DNA from: Sipunculus nudus
Lineage: Eukaryota; Annelida; Sipuncula; Golfingiida; Sipunculidae
NCBI GenBank assembly: GCA_026874595.1
Contig: CM049315.1
Coordinates: 8,612,664-8,676,663 of the forward strand
DNA: 64,000 nucleotides
Direction of reading: 5' to 3'
Shown here: positions 42,889 through 55,049 of the stretch, in pieces
Layout: the number at the start of each line of letters is the position of its first letter
Numbering within the stretch: position 1 is the stretch's first letter
Notes under the pieces: model-generated
Told to the model about the DNA's origin: nothing
What the model saw: the letters and a program-made list of their open reading frames with translations, nothing else
Database searches by the model: none
Made by a program: the position numbers and the translations under genes

Positions 42889-43775
42889 TTGGCCGCAAAA
42901 ACAACTGACACTGAAAGTGGTGAAAATGGTCAACAATGGCAGCCGTTCCATTGGCCACCCCGGAGAGAAAACGTACTAATTCAGTATTTGTCAATCTGTC
43001 AGGTAAGAGTTAAGGATATACCCCAGGCCTTTGGGAATCATGTCTCCACCAGGGAACAATGTGCAGCTGCTGAATTTGTTACCGGATATGGTTCAATAGA
43101 TGGAGCACAACGCATACGCGCAGAATGGCACGTCTATCCAAAAAGTAATGAAGCAAGGGTGGACATGCGTATAAATGGGTTTTAGATTCGTGGGATAGTA
43201 CTTCTGCCTCATGCTCAAAATTCGTTTATTGTTCAAAATGAGAATGGCCAGGAGCAACACGATACAACAAAACTGACCATTGACGATATACCGTTATCTT
43301 ATGCAAAGGGTGAGATTGAAAATGATTTGGTTCACCTTGGATGCGTGATAAGATCAAAATTCATATACGAGCGTGACAGGGAAAATGCCGGAAAGATGAC
43401 AAGATGACCAATTGCCTATGTCACAGTTCCAAAGCAGCCCTTGACAAAATCGTCATGATGGGACTTTTTGAAGCCACCATTTGCCATAAAGAACAAAGAA
43501 AGAAAGACAAAATAGCGGAAGTAACTAACAATAATTGTCTTGAAAAGAGGCAGCGTAATCAAAGTGTACCATACCATATCGATTCGATGCAAACATGCAG
43601 ACTAAAGAGCCACAGATCCAGTGATCCTCAATGTTCACTTGAAACCAAGCGATCCAGGGAAACCGCATATGGGGATATAGCCATGGATACACCGGCAGTA
43701 CTCTCGGGTTACTACAATGGTAATGCAAACCTGCAAAGTCCAGGCCCGGAGGCCACGCTAAGTCATCCCGAATGA
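42889..43775 (+). pseudogene. LINE ORF1 remnant
   Basis: Readable pieces include an N-terminal RRENVLIQYL segment, LTIDDIPLSYAKGEIENDLV, VIRSKFIYERDRENAGKMT and a PLDKIVMMGLFEATICHKEQ block. This is the RRM-like layout and the position just before the CCHC knuckles of Tx1-type ORF1. No knuckle is intact, and there are stops at 43182 and near 43405. Confidence 0.5.
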
Positions 43776-43959
43776 GACCGAAGTCCTCTTCCCTCTCAAG
43801 AATAAGCGAAACTCCATTGACAAAATTCCTGAGTCAAGCAAAAGATACAAACGTAAAGAACAAACGAAAAGCATCAAGGTCGCCGGAGAATACCAGCCAA
43901 GCACAGAAGAGGCTTCAAGTATCGGATCAGGTGGAGTGTTCCTAACTGACTACGCAATC

Positions 43960-46900
43960 GTAGAGCTATTTTAAATAAACTGTGCAAGGAAAGAATAAAC
44001 GTAGCATATATACAGAACACCTATCTTGATGAAAATTTAGAAAAGCAGGTAGAGATTGAATGGAAAGAAAAATGTATCACGCACAAGGCACAGATCACAG
44101 CACAGGGGTTTCTATATTAATAAGTGAAAATTTCATTACCTGGTAGGTTATATCAAAGTGGAGTTATGTCAAGATAGGGTTTTAGTCATATCTTTCTTAT
44201 TTCATGACTTTACTGGATTCGCAATATATATCCCCAATGTAATAAGACCGAAAAAAATTACGTTTTTACAGAATCTTTAACAGATTATAAGCAAATGTGA
44301 GGGTGGCGTTGAGGGTTTTTTTTAGTAATGGGAGATTTTAACACAGTGTTAGATAACAAACTGGACATCATTTCAGGAACCCCACATAACAATAACGAAG
44401 TTCTGGCAATTAAATCTTTTACGAATACTGCAGGCATTCATGATCTATCGCGGATCGCCCATCACAGTACCAAAGAATACACTTGGTGATAACTGCGGCC
44501 TTTTATAGCTCGACGCCTGGATTATATACTCGGAAATGCTTTTGCACTAGAAAATATGAAAGACATAAATATTACGTCGTACCCGTGTACAGACTATAGA
44601 TATGTAATACTTGAAATAAATGCGAAACGAATTGAAAGAGGACCATCATATTGGAAGTTTAATAACTCATTATTGCATGATAAAAAATCTAAGATTTGAT
44701 TAATGATAAGTTAGATTCCTTCATTTCCCATTACAAGACGGCTAATAAAGATCCATTCACATGGGACTTGTGTAAGCTTGAGATAATAAGGTTGCTTGGA
44801 ACTACAGCAAAGCCAAAGCAATTTAAAAAAATGAATAAAAAACTTAAAACTGTTTTCTAGATGATCTGGAGCGTCAGATAGAGAATACTGCTGATAATAA
44901 GGACACTTTTCAAAAAAGGATTAAGATAAAAAAATCGTAAGAAATAAAACATGTCCAAGGAGCTCGAAGTGCTCAAATTTGGGCGCGCCTTATATTGATT
45001 GAATAGGGCGAGAAGAATAATCAATATTTTTTTATCGCTGAAAAAATGGAGAGCCGCCAAAAATATTATACCATCACTGAAACTACATAACGGTTCTGAC
45101 CCCTCAAACCAAGATTAAATTAGGAATGAGCAATATTTTTTTACCGGAAAAAGTACAAAGAAAAAACCAGCTACAATGAAAAGACATTTGAAAGGTTTAT
45201 ATCTGGCGTTAAAATACCGAAAATATCTTAGAGAAATCGACAGAAATGTGAGGGGTTAATGTACCTAGAAGCAGTCGGTAATGCGTTAAAACAATTGGAA
45301 AATGGATCGAGTCCAGGTTTAGATGTATTGACAAAAGAAGTATATCAAATGTTTTGGGTAAAATTACGAACGTTTATTACTAAAGCTGTCAATTATTTTT
45401 TTGGCAGGGAAAGTTATCAGGAATACAGACCATAGAAATAATAAAATTAATACACAATGGAAGGAACTTGTAAAAAAACGAGATGCGCGACTGGCGACCA
45501 ATAACCTTAACTAATACAGATTATAAACTTATAGCAAAAGTTCTACCTGCGCTTTTGCAGAGATTTATATTAGAAGCCATAAATGCAGATCAAGCTGGAT
45601 CTATTAAGGGATGGAATATTGCTACCACGATAAGACTAATAGAAGACGGTATAACTAATGACCACGAAAATGATAAAAATAAGGCGCAGTAGTCGCGCTA
45701 GATTTTAAAGCGGTTTTCGACACAATCTCAAAACAATTCATTGGCAAAGCATTAAAAACCTTCGGGTTTGGTTTAAAGTTCTAAATAGTAACACCAAAAA
45801 CTGCATATTTTATAACGGTTGGCTATCCAGGTGGTTTTCGGTTGAAAGGGGTGTCGGGCAAGGCTGTCCGTTTTCTCCATTGGCATTGGCACTGGGAATA
45901 GAAGTTCTAACATGTAAAATAAGACAAATTCAAAATTTTTTTGAGGATTTGAGCTGCCCATGCGTAATAACCCTCCAAGAACACTCAAGATAGCCCACTA
46001 TGCAGACGACAAAACTTTGTTTGTGCATGAGCAAAATGATATAAGTGAGCCTCAAGACTAATCAAAGATTTTTCAGCTATTTCAGGATTACAGTTAAATG
46101 AAAACAAGTCGGAAGCAATGTGGATGGGTGCATGTTGAGAAAATCAGACAAGGGTAGGAAATTTTAGGTGGAAACTATATCCTGATGACAAAATGAGTAT
46201 CCACGGACTTCAATTCACGAGAGATACTCCAGCGGCAAAAACAGATAATAACTAGGAAATCAGAATAAACAAGATACTAAAAATCAATAAATGGAAACGT
46301 GGAAGCCTCACCAGCTTTGGCAAGATAACCATAACAAAAACCTACCTGTTATCGCAAATAATATACGAAATGCGATCTTTCTCGATGCCAGATAAATTTA
46401 TAAAACGGATAAATGGAATGTTATATAATTTCATATGGAAAAGAGGAGGTAGTGGGAAAAGCTCTTGTGAGAAAATATGAAGAATACTTTTGAAGTCTGA
46501 TTATGAAATAGTAGGATTAGAAATGATTGATGTACATGATATGCAAAAAGCTATCGCATAAAATTGGTTAAAAATGTTAGCAAGTGAGTCTGAGGATATT
46601 TGAAAACATATAGAATACTTCCATTATTCTAGGCTAGGAAACGGATTAAATGTTTTTGAGAGTGATATACATCCTGAAACCTCGAAAGGGGGTTCCCACA
46701 TAACTTCAGATTTTTACAAATATATTTAAATCAACTGTCTAAATTTAAACAGAGAATTTAAGGCAGTTTCAAGGTCAAGTATTTTATTGAATAATGAACT
46801 TGTTCTTTGTGCAGGCAAACCAACCTACTTTGAAAACTGGATGGAAAAGGTATATTTTATGTAAATGACATGTTAGTGAACAACAATGTACGATCATATG

Positions 46901-47480
46901 AACGTATATTAGAATTATTAGGACGCAATCCGGGTAGAATAATAGAGTAAAATGTGGTTTGTACAGCGGTAAAAAACTTTAAAACTTAAAAAAAAGCAAG
47001 GGGACTGTAGAAATTAGGGAATAGAAAAAAATCCTGCTAAATAATGTTAATATAGAAAAATATAACACAAAGCAACTCCGTGGCATAGTTACTGAGAAGG
47101 TACGCATAGAACAAATATACCCTGCATCGTTTTGGACTAGAAAATATCCTGCTTGTCAGTTCTCAAGAGAACACTGGAAGATGATTTATAGATGTACAAA
47201 TTAAATAAGATTGAACATGATGCAGTGGAAAATATTACATAATGTTTGGCCTACTAGAATATTGTTACACAAAATGGGTAAATATGCCACTAATAAGTGT
47301 CCTGTATGTGGAGACAGAATATGTAGAACATTATTAGTGGCAATGTAGAGAGCTAAGACAGTTTTGGACTAGAGTTGAAAACATTATTCAGAATAGAATA
47401 GGAGATAACATCATATTGACTGATAAACAAGTGGTTCTAGGATATACGTCAGGATTTTTTAAACAAAATCTGGCTCAGAT
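43960..47480 (+). pseudogene. LINE ORF2 remnant: endonuclease, reverse transcriptase, C-terminal domain
   Basis: Endonuclease pieces are INVAYIQNTYLDENLEKQVE (the catalytic glutamate of QET is N), VMGDFNTVLDNKLDIISG at 44327 and RRLDYILGNAF. Reverse transcriptase pieces are MRDWRPITLTNTDYKLIAKV, ADQAGSIKGWNIATTIRLIE and AHYADDKTLFVHE at about 45990, where the catalytic YADD is preserved. The C-terminal part reads MMQWKILHNVWPTRILLHKMG, then KCPVCGD and HYWQCRELRQFW, the Cys-His region of Tx1/L1-like ORF2. At least a dozen frame breaks exist. Confidence 0.78.
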
Positions 47481-47809
47481 AAGTGAAATTATTCTTATTG
47501 TGAAGCTATGAATAAGCAAAACTATCATTAATTATTGATATTCATTTGGAAAGATGATTGTCTGTGTTATATCAAGTTACCCATATCCAAGCTCTATAAA
47601 GACTCTCGGTATCCTGTAAGGAAGACTTATATAATAAACTCTTTGGAAAGAAAAACGTAACCCTATCAATTAATACACAATTGCTGTTCAGATTTTATGT
47701 CTACAACGAAAAGACCTCAAAAGAATACTTTTCATTTGAATAGTTTTGTTATATCAAACTCCTTTGAACTTTAACCAATATATGTTAATTAACGATATTA
47801 ATAGAGATG

Positions 47810-48699
47810 GATTGGAGGAGTTTTACACATTTGTCTTTAAAAAGTAAATCTGCTTTCTGGACACAGTTACTCATTCATATCAAAATAATATTAACAACAC
47901 TTTATATAAGGGATGACGCGATCTTTTTAGACTTAAGGTGTTGTTAATGTTTATTTTCCATTTATTATTTTACAATAAGAACAAAATAAGACTTCATTTA
48001 ACTTTGTACAACTAAATTGTTAAAGTAATTATAAATGAATTAATTTTTTTGAGTAACCGTTGATGATTATGATGTATAGCACCTAGAAATACGTCATGAT
48101 AGTTCCAAAACACTCTGAAATTTATTATTTCCTTGAATTACTGTAGATCGTACGTCTATTGCCTTAAAAGCTCGAGGATGTGTTCGTATTATTTTCCATT
48201 CAGATAAAGAAGACCAGATAACAATATGTATGTTTATGTACAATTAGATAAATGTCGGTGTCCAAGCTGTAATGTATAATTGGCTATTTAAAAAAAACTA
48301 ATGTTATAGATAGGTGACACCACATGTGTACATATTATGTTAAAAATCAAAATAATGTAGATATACTTCCAAAAGAATTGATTACCATTTCATATTTTTT
48401 GACAGATGAAAGCGTATCTTCGAAACAGTATACTTTAATCTTCAACAATAAAAATTACGAATGTTATTTACAATTATTAATTTGATCTGCTTTATTCTTC
48501 ATTGATGTGTATAAAAATTTAATTTGATCCCAGAGAGGGAGAGAGAGAAACAGTAATTTAGGTCCGCAAAGTAAATGATAATTAAAGCATAGAAATAATT
48601 AGTTTAGTAAAAATCCTATATTTAACACATACACAAAATTAACATTAAGGGCTTTCGCGAAGACTAAATTTGTGTCTACGAAAAGGCCAAATGATCTTT

Positions 48700-48755
<56 letters not shown>

Positions 48756-48840
48756 ACGGTCCAAATCCGAAGATGGGGTTATGGGACGTTCTCTGTACTG
48801 GAAACGTCCTTAGGCAGTCTTTTTAAACGTACATACATAT
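47810..48840. other. 1-kb block of copy B without a counterpart in copy A
   Basis: AT-rich DNA with a (TA)n tract at 48702-48752 and no recognisable gene. Terminal repeats were not found. Confidence 0.5.
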
Positions 48841-49600
48841 AAATTAAAAGGTTTAACATTAACATAATTTATTGCGGTCGTACCGTACAATTATTATATT
48901 CTACGTGTAACACGTATTTTCAACACATGGAGTATACAAGTGTACTACACGATAAATAACAGGAATGTATTTTACCCCGTTTTTGCACTGCTTTGGCTAA
49001 CACTATCAACACACAAAAAAATTAAACTTTGCGAGCGTTTAAAACATATTGTTGTGATAAATATGATGAAAACAATACACTTGAATTGGCGCAAGGCAAT
49101 ATGGACTGTAGGGTACAAAACAAGAAAGAAATGAAAATAAATATCTAACCTGAATAACGAACAGAAAGAGAGAGTGAAAAAAAGTCTGTGGCGTTTCAAC
49201 GTCTTTAAACGTACATACATATATATATTAAAATGTTTAACATTAACATAATTTATAGCGGTCGTACCGTACAATTATTATATTCTACGTGTAACACGTA
49301 TTTTCAATACATGGAGTAAACAAGTGTACTACACGATAAATAACAGGAATGCATTTTACCCCGTTTTTGCACTGCTTTGGCTAACACTATCAACACACAA
49401 AAATATAACTTTGCGAGCGTTTAAAACATATTGTTGTGATAAATATGATGAAAACAATACACATGAATTGGCGCAAGGCAATATGGACTGCAAGGCACAA
49501 AACAAGAAAGAAATGAAAATCAATATCTAACCTGAATAACAAACAGAAAGAGAGAGTGAAAAAAAGTCTGTGGCGTTTCAACGTCTTTAGGCAGAGTGAC
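48816..49600 (+). repeat. tandem duplication, unit about 380 bp
   Basis: Each unit runs from CGTACATACATAT through GCGGTCGTACCGTACAATTA (48873 and about 49258) to GAGAGTGAAAAAAAGTCTGTGGCGTTTCAACGTC-like sequence. Copy A has a single unit (12331-12620), so the duplication arose in copy B. Confidence 0.85.
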
Positions 49601-49810
49601 GGGTGAACGGACTTCTTGTCCAGGATTTCCACTACTCTGCACAAAGTCAGGTGTTAGCTTGGCTATTAATTGGTTAATTTAAATGCCTTAGGTAATAATT
49701 TTAAAAACTACAGAGTAGAAAACAAACACGCGGGTCGTTGACCACCCAGTGCATTTTGGCCTTGCATTTTTCAAGCCGTTAGCAACCAGTTTCGACACTG
49801 ACTTTAACAC

Positions 49811-49816
<6 letters not shown>

Positions 49817-49872
<56 letters not shown>
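49817..49872. repeat. (TA)n microsatellite
   Basis: Pure TA tract about 100 bp beyond the right edge of copy B. Confidence 0.95.
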
Positions 49873-49873
<1 letters not shown>

Positions 49874-50255
49874 CAACTGGAATACTTACCGCTTCAGGTC
49901 GTTCTTACAGTTAAAATGTTGTGTCGTCTGATGGGGGTCATCCACCGGTCTGAGGCAGACTGTTCTTCCCGGAGATTATATATATCGTCTAATCCCTAAC
50001 CAAGCGTTCAGGAATCGTGACGACCTTGACCGTCACAGGACAGTCATATGATGTCATTGATCTCGTTTCTTTATATGCGTCTTTTAAAGACTGGTGGCTA
50101 ATAGAGCATATCCAAGGTCGTCCTATATTTTGACAGTCACAAGACCCATCATATGACTCAGAAAAAGTTGTTTTCGAGGAAATGCTGAGATATAAAGGCC
50201 AAATTTTCATGGGGGCATAACCTCCCTATTAGTCATTTTAAAAAGTCCTCAAAAA
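49873..50255. other. spacer beside copy B, nothing recognised
   Basis: GGTCATCCACCGGTCTG at 49938-49954 also occurs at 18369, next to another (TA)n tract. Nothing else was assigned. Confidence 0.4.
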
Positions 50256-50259
50256 GTTA

Positions 50260-50850
50260 AATATCACATAATATGTCTACCTCGTTCTAATTAAATATAG
50301 TCCTCGCAAACAACAATAAACTAGTGAGCTTAGTCCATGGACCAATATACATGTCAACCTCCTTCTAATTAAGTCTAAATGTGGTCCTTACAGATCACAA
50401 TACAGGTCAACCACATAAAAACAGTCCACACAGACCAAAATACGTGTCAACCTCCTTGGTACTTTTATTTTTCGCAGAACATAATGGATATCAACCTCCT
50501 TCGAATCAAATGCATTTTATACATGTAAACCTCCCTCTAACAAAATGAATTTCTAGCAGAACGTAATGCATATCAACCTCATCATTAAAACAGTTCAAAG
50601 GCCGCAATACATGTTAACTTCTCTCTGATTAAATACAGTCCTCTTTTACCATATCATGTCAATCTCCCTAAATTAAAATATAACCCTCGCAGACCATATG
50701 GATACATGTAAACCTCCCTCTAATTAATTACAGTCCTCGAAGACCACAACAGGCAATTACGTCAATCTCCTTTTAAATAAATTCAGTCCTCGCAAATCGT
50801 AATACATGTTAACGTCTCTTCAAATAAATACAGTCTTAAAGAACACGCTG
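50260..50850 (+). repeat. degenerate minisatellite, unit about 45-55 bp
   Basis: About ten loose copies of the pattern ATACATGTCAACCTCCxTCT, AATTAAATxxAGTCCTCxCA and GACCA recur from 50330 to 50830. Spacing is irregular and divergence is high, so it is an old array. Confidence 0.7.
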
Positions 50851-51232
50851 AACAGAGTTCAATCAGATGACAGTGAAGCTAGTTCACAGATTTCAGTCCA
50901 GTTTGGTATTAGTGATGTACTTCTCGAGTCCGGACTTTGAATCGAGTGCACTTTTTTAGGGTCTCAGACTCGGACTTTGACTCGATTCCTAGACGCGGAC
51001 GTGGGCTCGGAGGACTATATCACTGTTTGGTATATTACATTTCTTTTATTATAACGTGTATTTCATGTAATTCTCAGCTATTACATCGCAGCAGTTCATG
51101 TGTACATAACTTTTTAACAAGACAAGCAAACGCAGTGACCCCTGTTGAGTGACACTGTGCAAAGACATCAATAAAAGATTCTCTGGAACTCATGTGGTTA
51201 ATTGGACATCTCTGTTTCATGGAATGTGCTAT

Positions 51233-51682
51233 TGTAGGATATTCCATATACTCCTAATATAGATAAACCCTCACCCCCACACTGTAAGTGGGATTAATCA
51301 TTATTGTCCTGATAATGAATCACAGCCAGGTAAGAGAGAGGGCATAGAAGTCAGTCACGAGTTAGCGGGCCTGGAGGCCAGATCTCCAGCACCCGCAGGT
51401 ATGTCCCTCAGGGAGTAGCTGGGGTCCCTACGTATGTTAAAGGAAATGAGACTGTGAAGCCAATAATATAGAGAGTAACCGGCCACATTTCAGATCTTTA
51501 ATAAAGCGTATACCCGAAGCATACCCTCCGTATCTGTAGCAGGCGTACACCCTATGCACTGACTGTATACTGTTTTGGCTTGTAAGCAATAAGGATTCTA
51601 AATCCGGACAGATTTGATCTATTGGTGATGTTTAAACTAAAAATCCTGTGTTGTTTTCTATTACCTGTGGGAAAACCCTACA
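51233..51682 (+). repeat. 5' LTR of the pol-less unit
   Basis: It starts TGTAGGATATTC and ends AAAACCCTACA, with 6-bp inverted termini TGTAGG/CCTACA. Internal blocks such as AATGAATCACAGCCAGGTAA and GTATACTGTTTTGGC match the 3' LTR. Confidence 0.88.
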
Positions 51683-51814
51683 ATAGCGAGCTGTGCCTGC
51701 CTGCTAATCAAATTATTTGCAGGTAGTGATTCGAACCCGCATTTTTGGCAATATCTCTTTTTTAAAAATTGTAATTCACAGTCCTACGTGCGCACAGTAG
51801 ATTCACATTCCTAA

Positions 51815-52250
51815 ATGAGCAAAGTAGATAGGCAGATCAAATTAGGAAGAGCGAACCTGAATAAAAAGGACCCGATCCAGGAGTTACCGATTCCTGGGCA
51901 TAATGATTATGTGAATTTTATGCAAGTTAAGTGTCAGAGAGTACAATATATGATAGTACGGATCAGAAATTGCCCTAAGAAGCTGGAATTATTAAATTGG
52001 CCGTAAATGGCATGATAAATTGGCCTCTGTGTGTGTTATTTACAGTGAATTGCGTGAGCATGAGAGGTAAGACCGAGTGGCCAATGCCCACCGAAGCGAA
52101 AATTAAAAGTATCAACAGAGATATGCCTGTACCTCATAATATTGCTTATAGGCTATATATACAATTAGCAATGAGTTTGAATTATTTGAACTATGTGGAA
52201 CCTCGCATTAGGCTGTCTTTCAAAATTGTGGCACCAGTTGTGAGGTGACC
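51815..52250 (+). other. two short open frames after the 5' LTR, unrecognised
   Basis: The first frame (51815-52006) starts at ATG directly after a stop and reads MSKVDRQIKLGRANLNKKDP, with PIPGHNDYVNFMQ just before a possible donor GTTAAG at about 51933. The second (to 52248) contains INRDMPVPHNIAYRLYIQLA and ends KIVAPVVR. It contains a strong GAG/GTAAGA donor and is preceded by a TTATTTACAG acceptor. The position is that of gag, but no gag motif is seen. Confidence 0.35.
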
Positions 52251-52259
52251 AGATAGTTA

Positions 52260-53555
52260 CTATATATACATATATTTAAAATATGAATAACGTGGGGCTG
52301 GGATAGTGAAGGGGACAGGGATGTTAAGCAAAGGTGAAGTGACTAACCAGCAACGCTCCGTCTCCTAAGCCGCGTCCCAGAGACTGGCAAAACACAAACA
52401 TTTGTAACTGTTGTATTGAAGGAGTGGCCCAGAGGAAGGCCTCAATTGTGATAAAATGAACTAATGTATTAGACATTTTTGCAAAGGTATGTGCCCGCAG
52501 TATTTTGAGGTACACGAAATGTAGAAATCTGAACAAATAAATATTTTACTTTGTGTGTATCCATTAAAGTACAGAGTAGGGCAGCAGGGTATTAAATGTA
52601 TAGGATACAGCAGTCTACTAAGCTTATGAAATTTTTTATGGTTGGTATATAAATAAGTGTTTATGAAGCTATAGTGAAGCTTCCAAAATTTCTATTTTCG
52701 ACCATACAGAAACCCATTTTACATTAAAGGGATAATTTGATAACAATGCCATTAGTTTAAGGTTGTACATAAAGACATGACAATCAGAACAAAGTTTTAT
52801 AAATATATGAAACTATTAATCCATATGACAACTATTCCAGCATTTCAATGTTAGAGATAGCATGAAATATAGTCAATATAAAAGTTTCATTGTTGTATAT
52901 ATTTATTAGATTAATGAGGCAAAGAAACCGGCATATTGTAAAATAAAAAAAGAAAGTAAGACAGTCAGCAGTTAGTTAAATGCTAAAAGTCATAATTTAT
53001 TAATTAACAAAAGTATTAGATGTTAGAACAAATAAAACTAGTATTGTTGCATTTTTTAAATTAATCTAATGAACATATGAAAAGGCAAGCACTACACTCT
53101 AACTGTTTATATTATTGATGACACTAGAAGTAGTAACAAATCTGGTAGTCAAAAGTGCTGGAAATAAAAGAATATGTATAAAGAGGGGGAAAATCAGAAA
53201 CAAATATACCAAAAACAGATGAAACTTATTTCAAATTCATATATAAGAATCTCTTACTAGGCGCATGTGCAGGCCCGGTTTGTTTTTAAATTAGTCCAAT
53301 GAAAGCAGCATGTGTGCTGGGATAAAAGGTTTTGAAGAATCCATGTGCCTTACTAAATGATACTCTACTGTGGGGTGTACCCACACATTTGTTTTTGTCT
53401 CATGGTAGGTCTAGGATAACTCTCTATAAACTCGCCTTGGAAGACCATTTTAGAGTCAGTAACCTCAGCGATAAATCAAAGTTATTTAACGATTGTGTAT
53501 TTCTAAAAAAATAGGATAAAACACGTAGAAAAATTCACACCTGATTATTCACACA
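52260..53555. other. AT-rich interior of the LTR unit, nothing recognised
   Basis: No family match and no frame above background were found. Confidence 0.4.
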
Positions 53556-53779
53556 ATTAACATATAAACAAGATGACCAGAGGTCACGCGCTTGCCGGAA
53601 ATGGAAATAATACAGACAGATAGACAGAGAATGCATGTAGAAAAAGTCATATGAATTAGCAATAACCAACGTTGTGGGGGCAGCAGAAACGAATAATACG
53701 TTTAGGTATGCATGCAGACCTTGAATAGCTGCATACCTTTCTAGTGTAAAAGGGACCAAGTTCAAACATTTCCATGAAA

Positions 53780-54645
53780 TCCCTTTAATCTCGTTTGACA
53801 AGAAGCAGTTAGAAGTTTTCAGATTTGTCACGTCAAGCTGGCCAAATGTTATGAAATGCCGAAAACTAGACCTGTCTAGCTGTAAAAGTCGTTGAGTTAT
53901 TAGCATTTCTGTGAAATCTCGTTTTTTATCGTTTGACGAGATATGGTGCGAGATTTGGCCAGTCTTGCAGGTTTGTCATGTCAAGCCGTCCAAATGTTAT
54001 GAAATGCCAAAAACTAGACCTGTCTAGCCGTAAAAGTCGCTGACTTATATGCATTTCTGTGAAATCTCGTTTTTCCACATTTGACCAGATATAGTGCGAG
54101 ATTTGCCTGATTTCCTTTCTGGCGTGTCAAGCTGGACATATGTTATGAAATGCCAAAAACTAGACCTGTGTAGCTGTAAAAGTCGCCGACTTATAAGCAT
54201 TTCCGTGAAATCTTGTTTTTTCTCGTTTGACAAAATATGGTGCGAGATTTGATGAGACTAGTAGTTTTATCATGTCAAGCTGGCAAAATGTTACGAAATA
54301 CCAAAAACTAGACCTGTGTAGCTGTAAAAGTCGCCGAATTATAAGTATTTCCGCGAAATCTCATTTTTTCTCGTTAAACGAGATATGGTGCGAGATTTGG
54401 CCAGTCTTGCAGTTTTATCATGTCAGGCTGGCAAAATGTTACAAAATGCCGAAAACCAGACCGGTCTAGCTTAAAAAGTCGCTGAGTTATAAGCATTTCT
54501 GTGAAATCTTGTTTTATACGTTTGTCCAGATCTAGTGCGAGATTTGGGGAGACTTTTAGTTTTATCATGTCAAGCTGCCTATAAGCTACATAATGACCAA
54601 AACCAGACGTCTGTAGCTTAAAAATTGACAAAGATAGAAAATGTA
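53780..54645 (-). repeat. 148-bp tandem array
   Basis: The anchor AATGCC(G/A)AAAACTAGACCTGT begins near 53855, 54003, 54149, 54297, 54445 and 54593, a spacing of 146-148 bp. Each unit also carries a CTCGTTTGACGAGATATGGTGCGAGATTT-type block. Confidence 0.9.
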
Positions 54646-55049
54646 GCATGACTTTTCAAATTATCAAATTTTAACCCAAAAATACGTAACTATGGTAACG
54701 GCAGATTTGAGTCAGGTACCCATCGGATAAAGGCCATGAAATGACGAATAAAACAAGCTATGGTTTTAGTGGCTACAACTGTTTGTTACAAAGTTATCGA
54801 GCAAAAACGGTATTGCATGCTTTTCGTGACCTTGACCCTGACCTTATGCCGATGTTGACCAAAAACAATAGGGTTCCATGGTTTTTGGTTGTCAATCAAC
54901 CCTGTAAGTTTCATGTCGATTGCTGCAAAATTGTGGCCAGGAGAGCGCAGACAAAAAACAAACTAGACGACCAGAGGTCGAGCGTTTGCCGGAAGTTGAA
55001 ATGACAGACAGATGGACAGACAGAACATATTGTGGGTTTTCTATTATTT

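Larger units (their letters stand above)
42719..47519 (+). mobile_element. full-length but decayed Tx1/L1-like LINE
   Basis: A 16-bp target duplication with one mismatch (AACTATCATAAATTAT at 42703-42718, AACTATCATTAATTAT at 47520-47535) brackets the element. Copy A has the undisturbed site at about 7905-7925. ORF1 is followed by ORF2 with endonuclease, reverse transcriptase and a C-terminal zinc-like domain. There are many stops. Confidence 0.85.
27515..49710 (+). repeat. segmental duplication, copy B
   Basis: This is the direct counterpart of 2580-12740, lengthened by five blocks absent from copy A: 28556-31183, 33316-34461, about 35368-41863, 42719-47519 and 47810-48840. It holds the intact version of the ten-cysteine gene. 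Copy A carries one LINE missing here, whose empty site is at 48888-48900. Confidence 0.88.

Noticed and set aside
50937-51010. GACTCGGACTTTGACTCG repeats as a regulatory array
   Set aside because: It looks like a short low-complexity degenerate repeat, with no second copy or motif support.
51719-51760. T-arm-like string GATTCGAACCCGC as a tRNA or primer-binding site
   Set aside because: The flanking stem does not pair, it lies about 55 nt after the LTR and no cloverleaf could be drawn.
53332-53514. Plus-strand frame of 60 residues
   Set aside because: No splice support or family similarity; the length is expected by chance.
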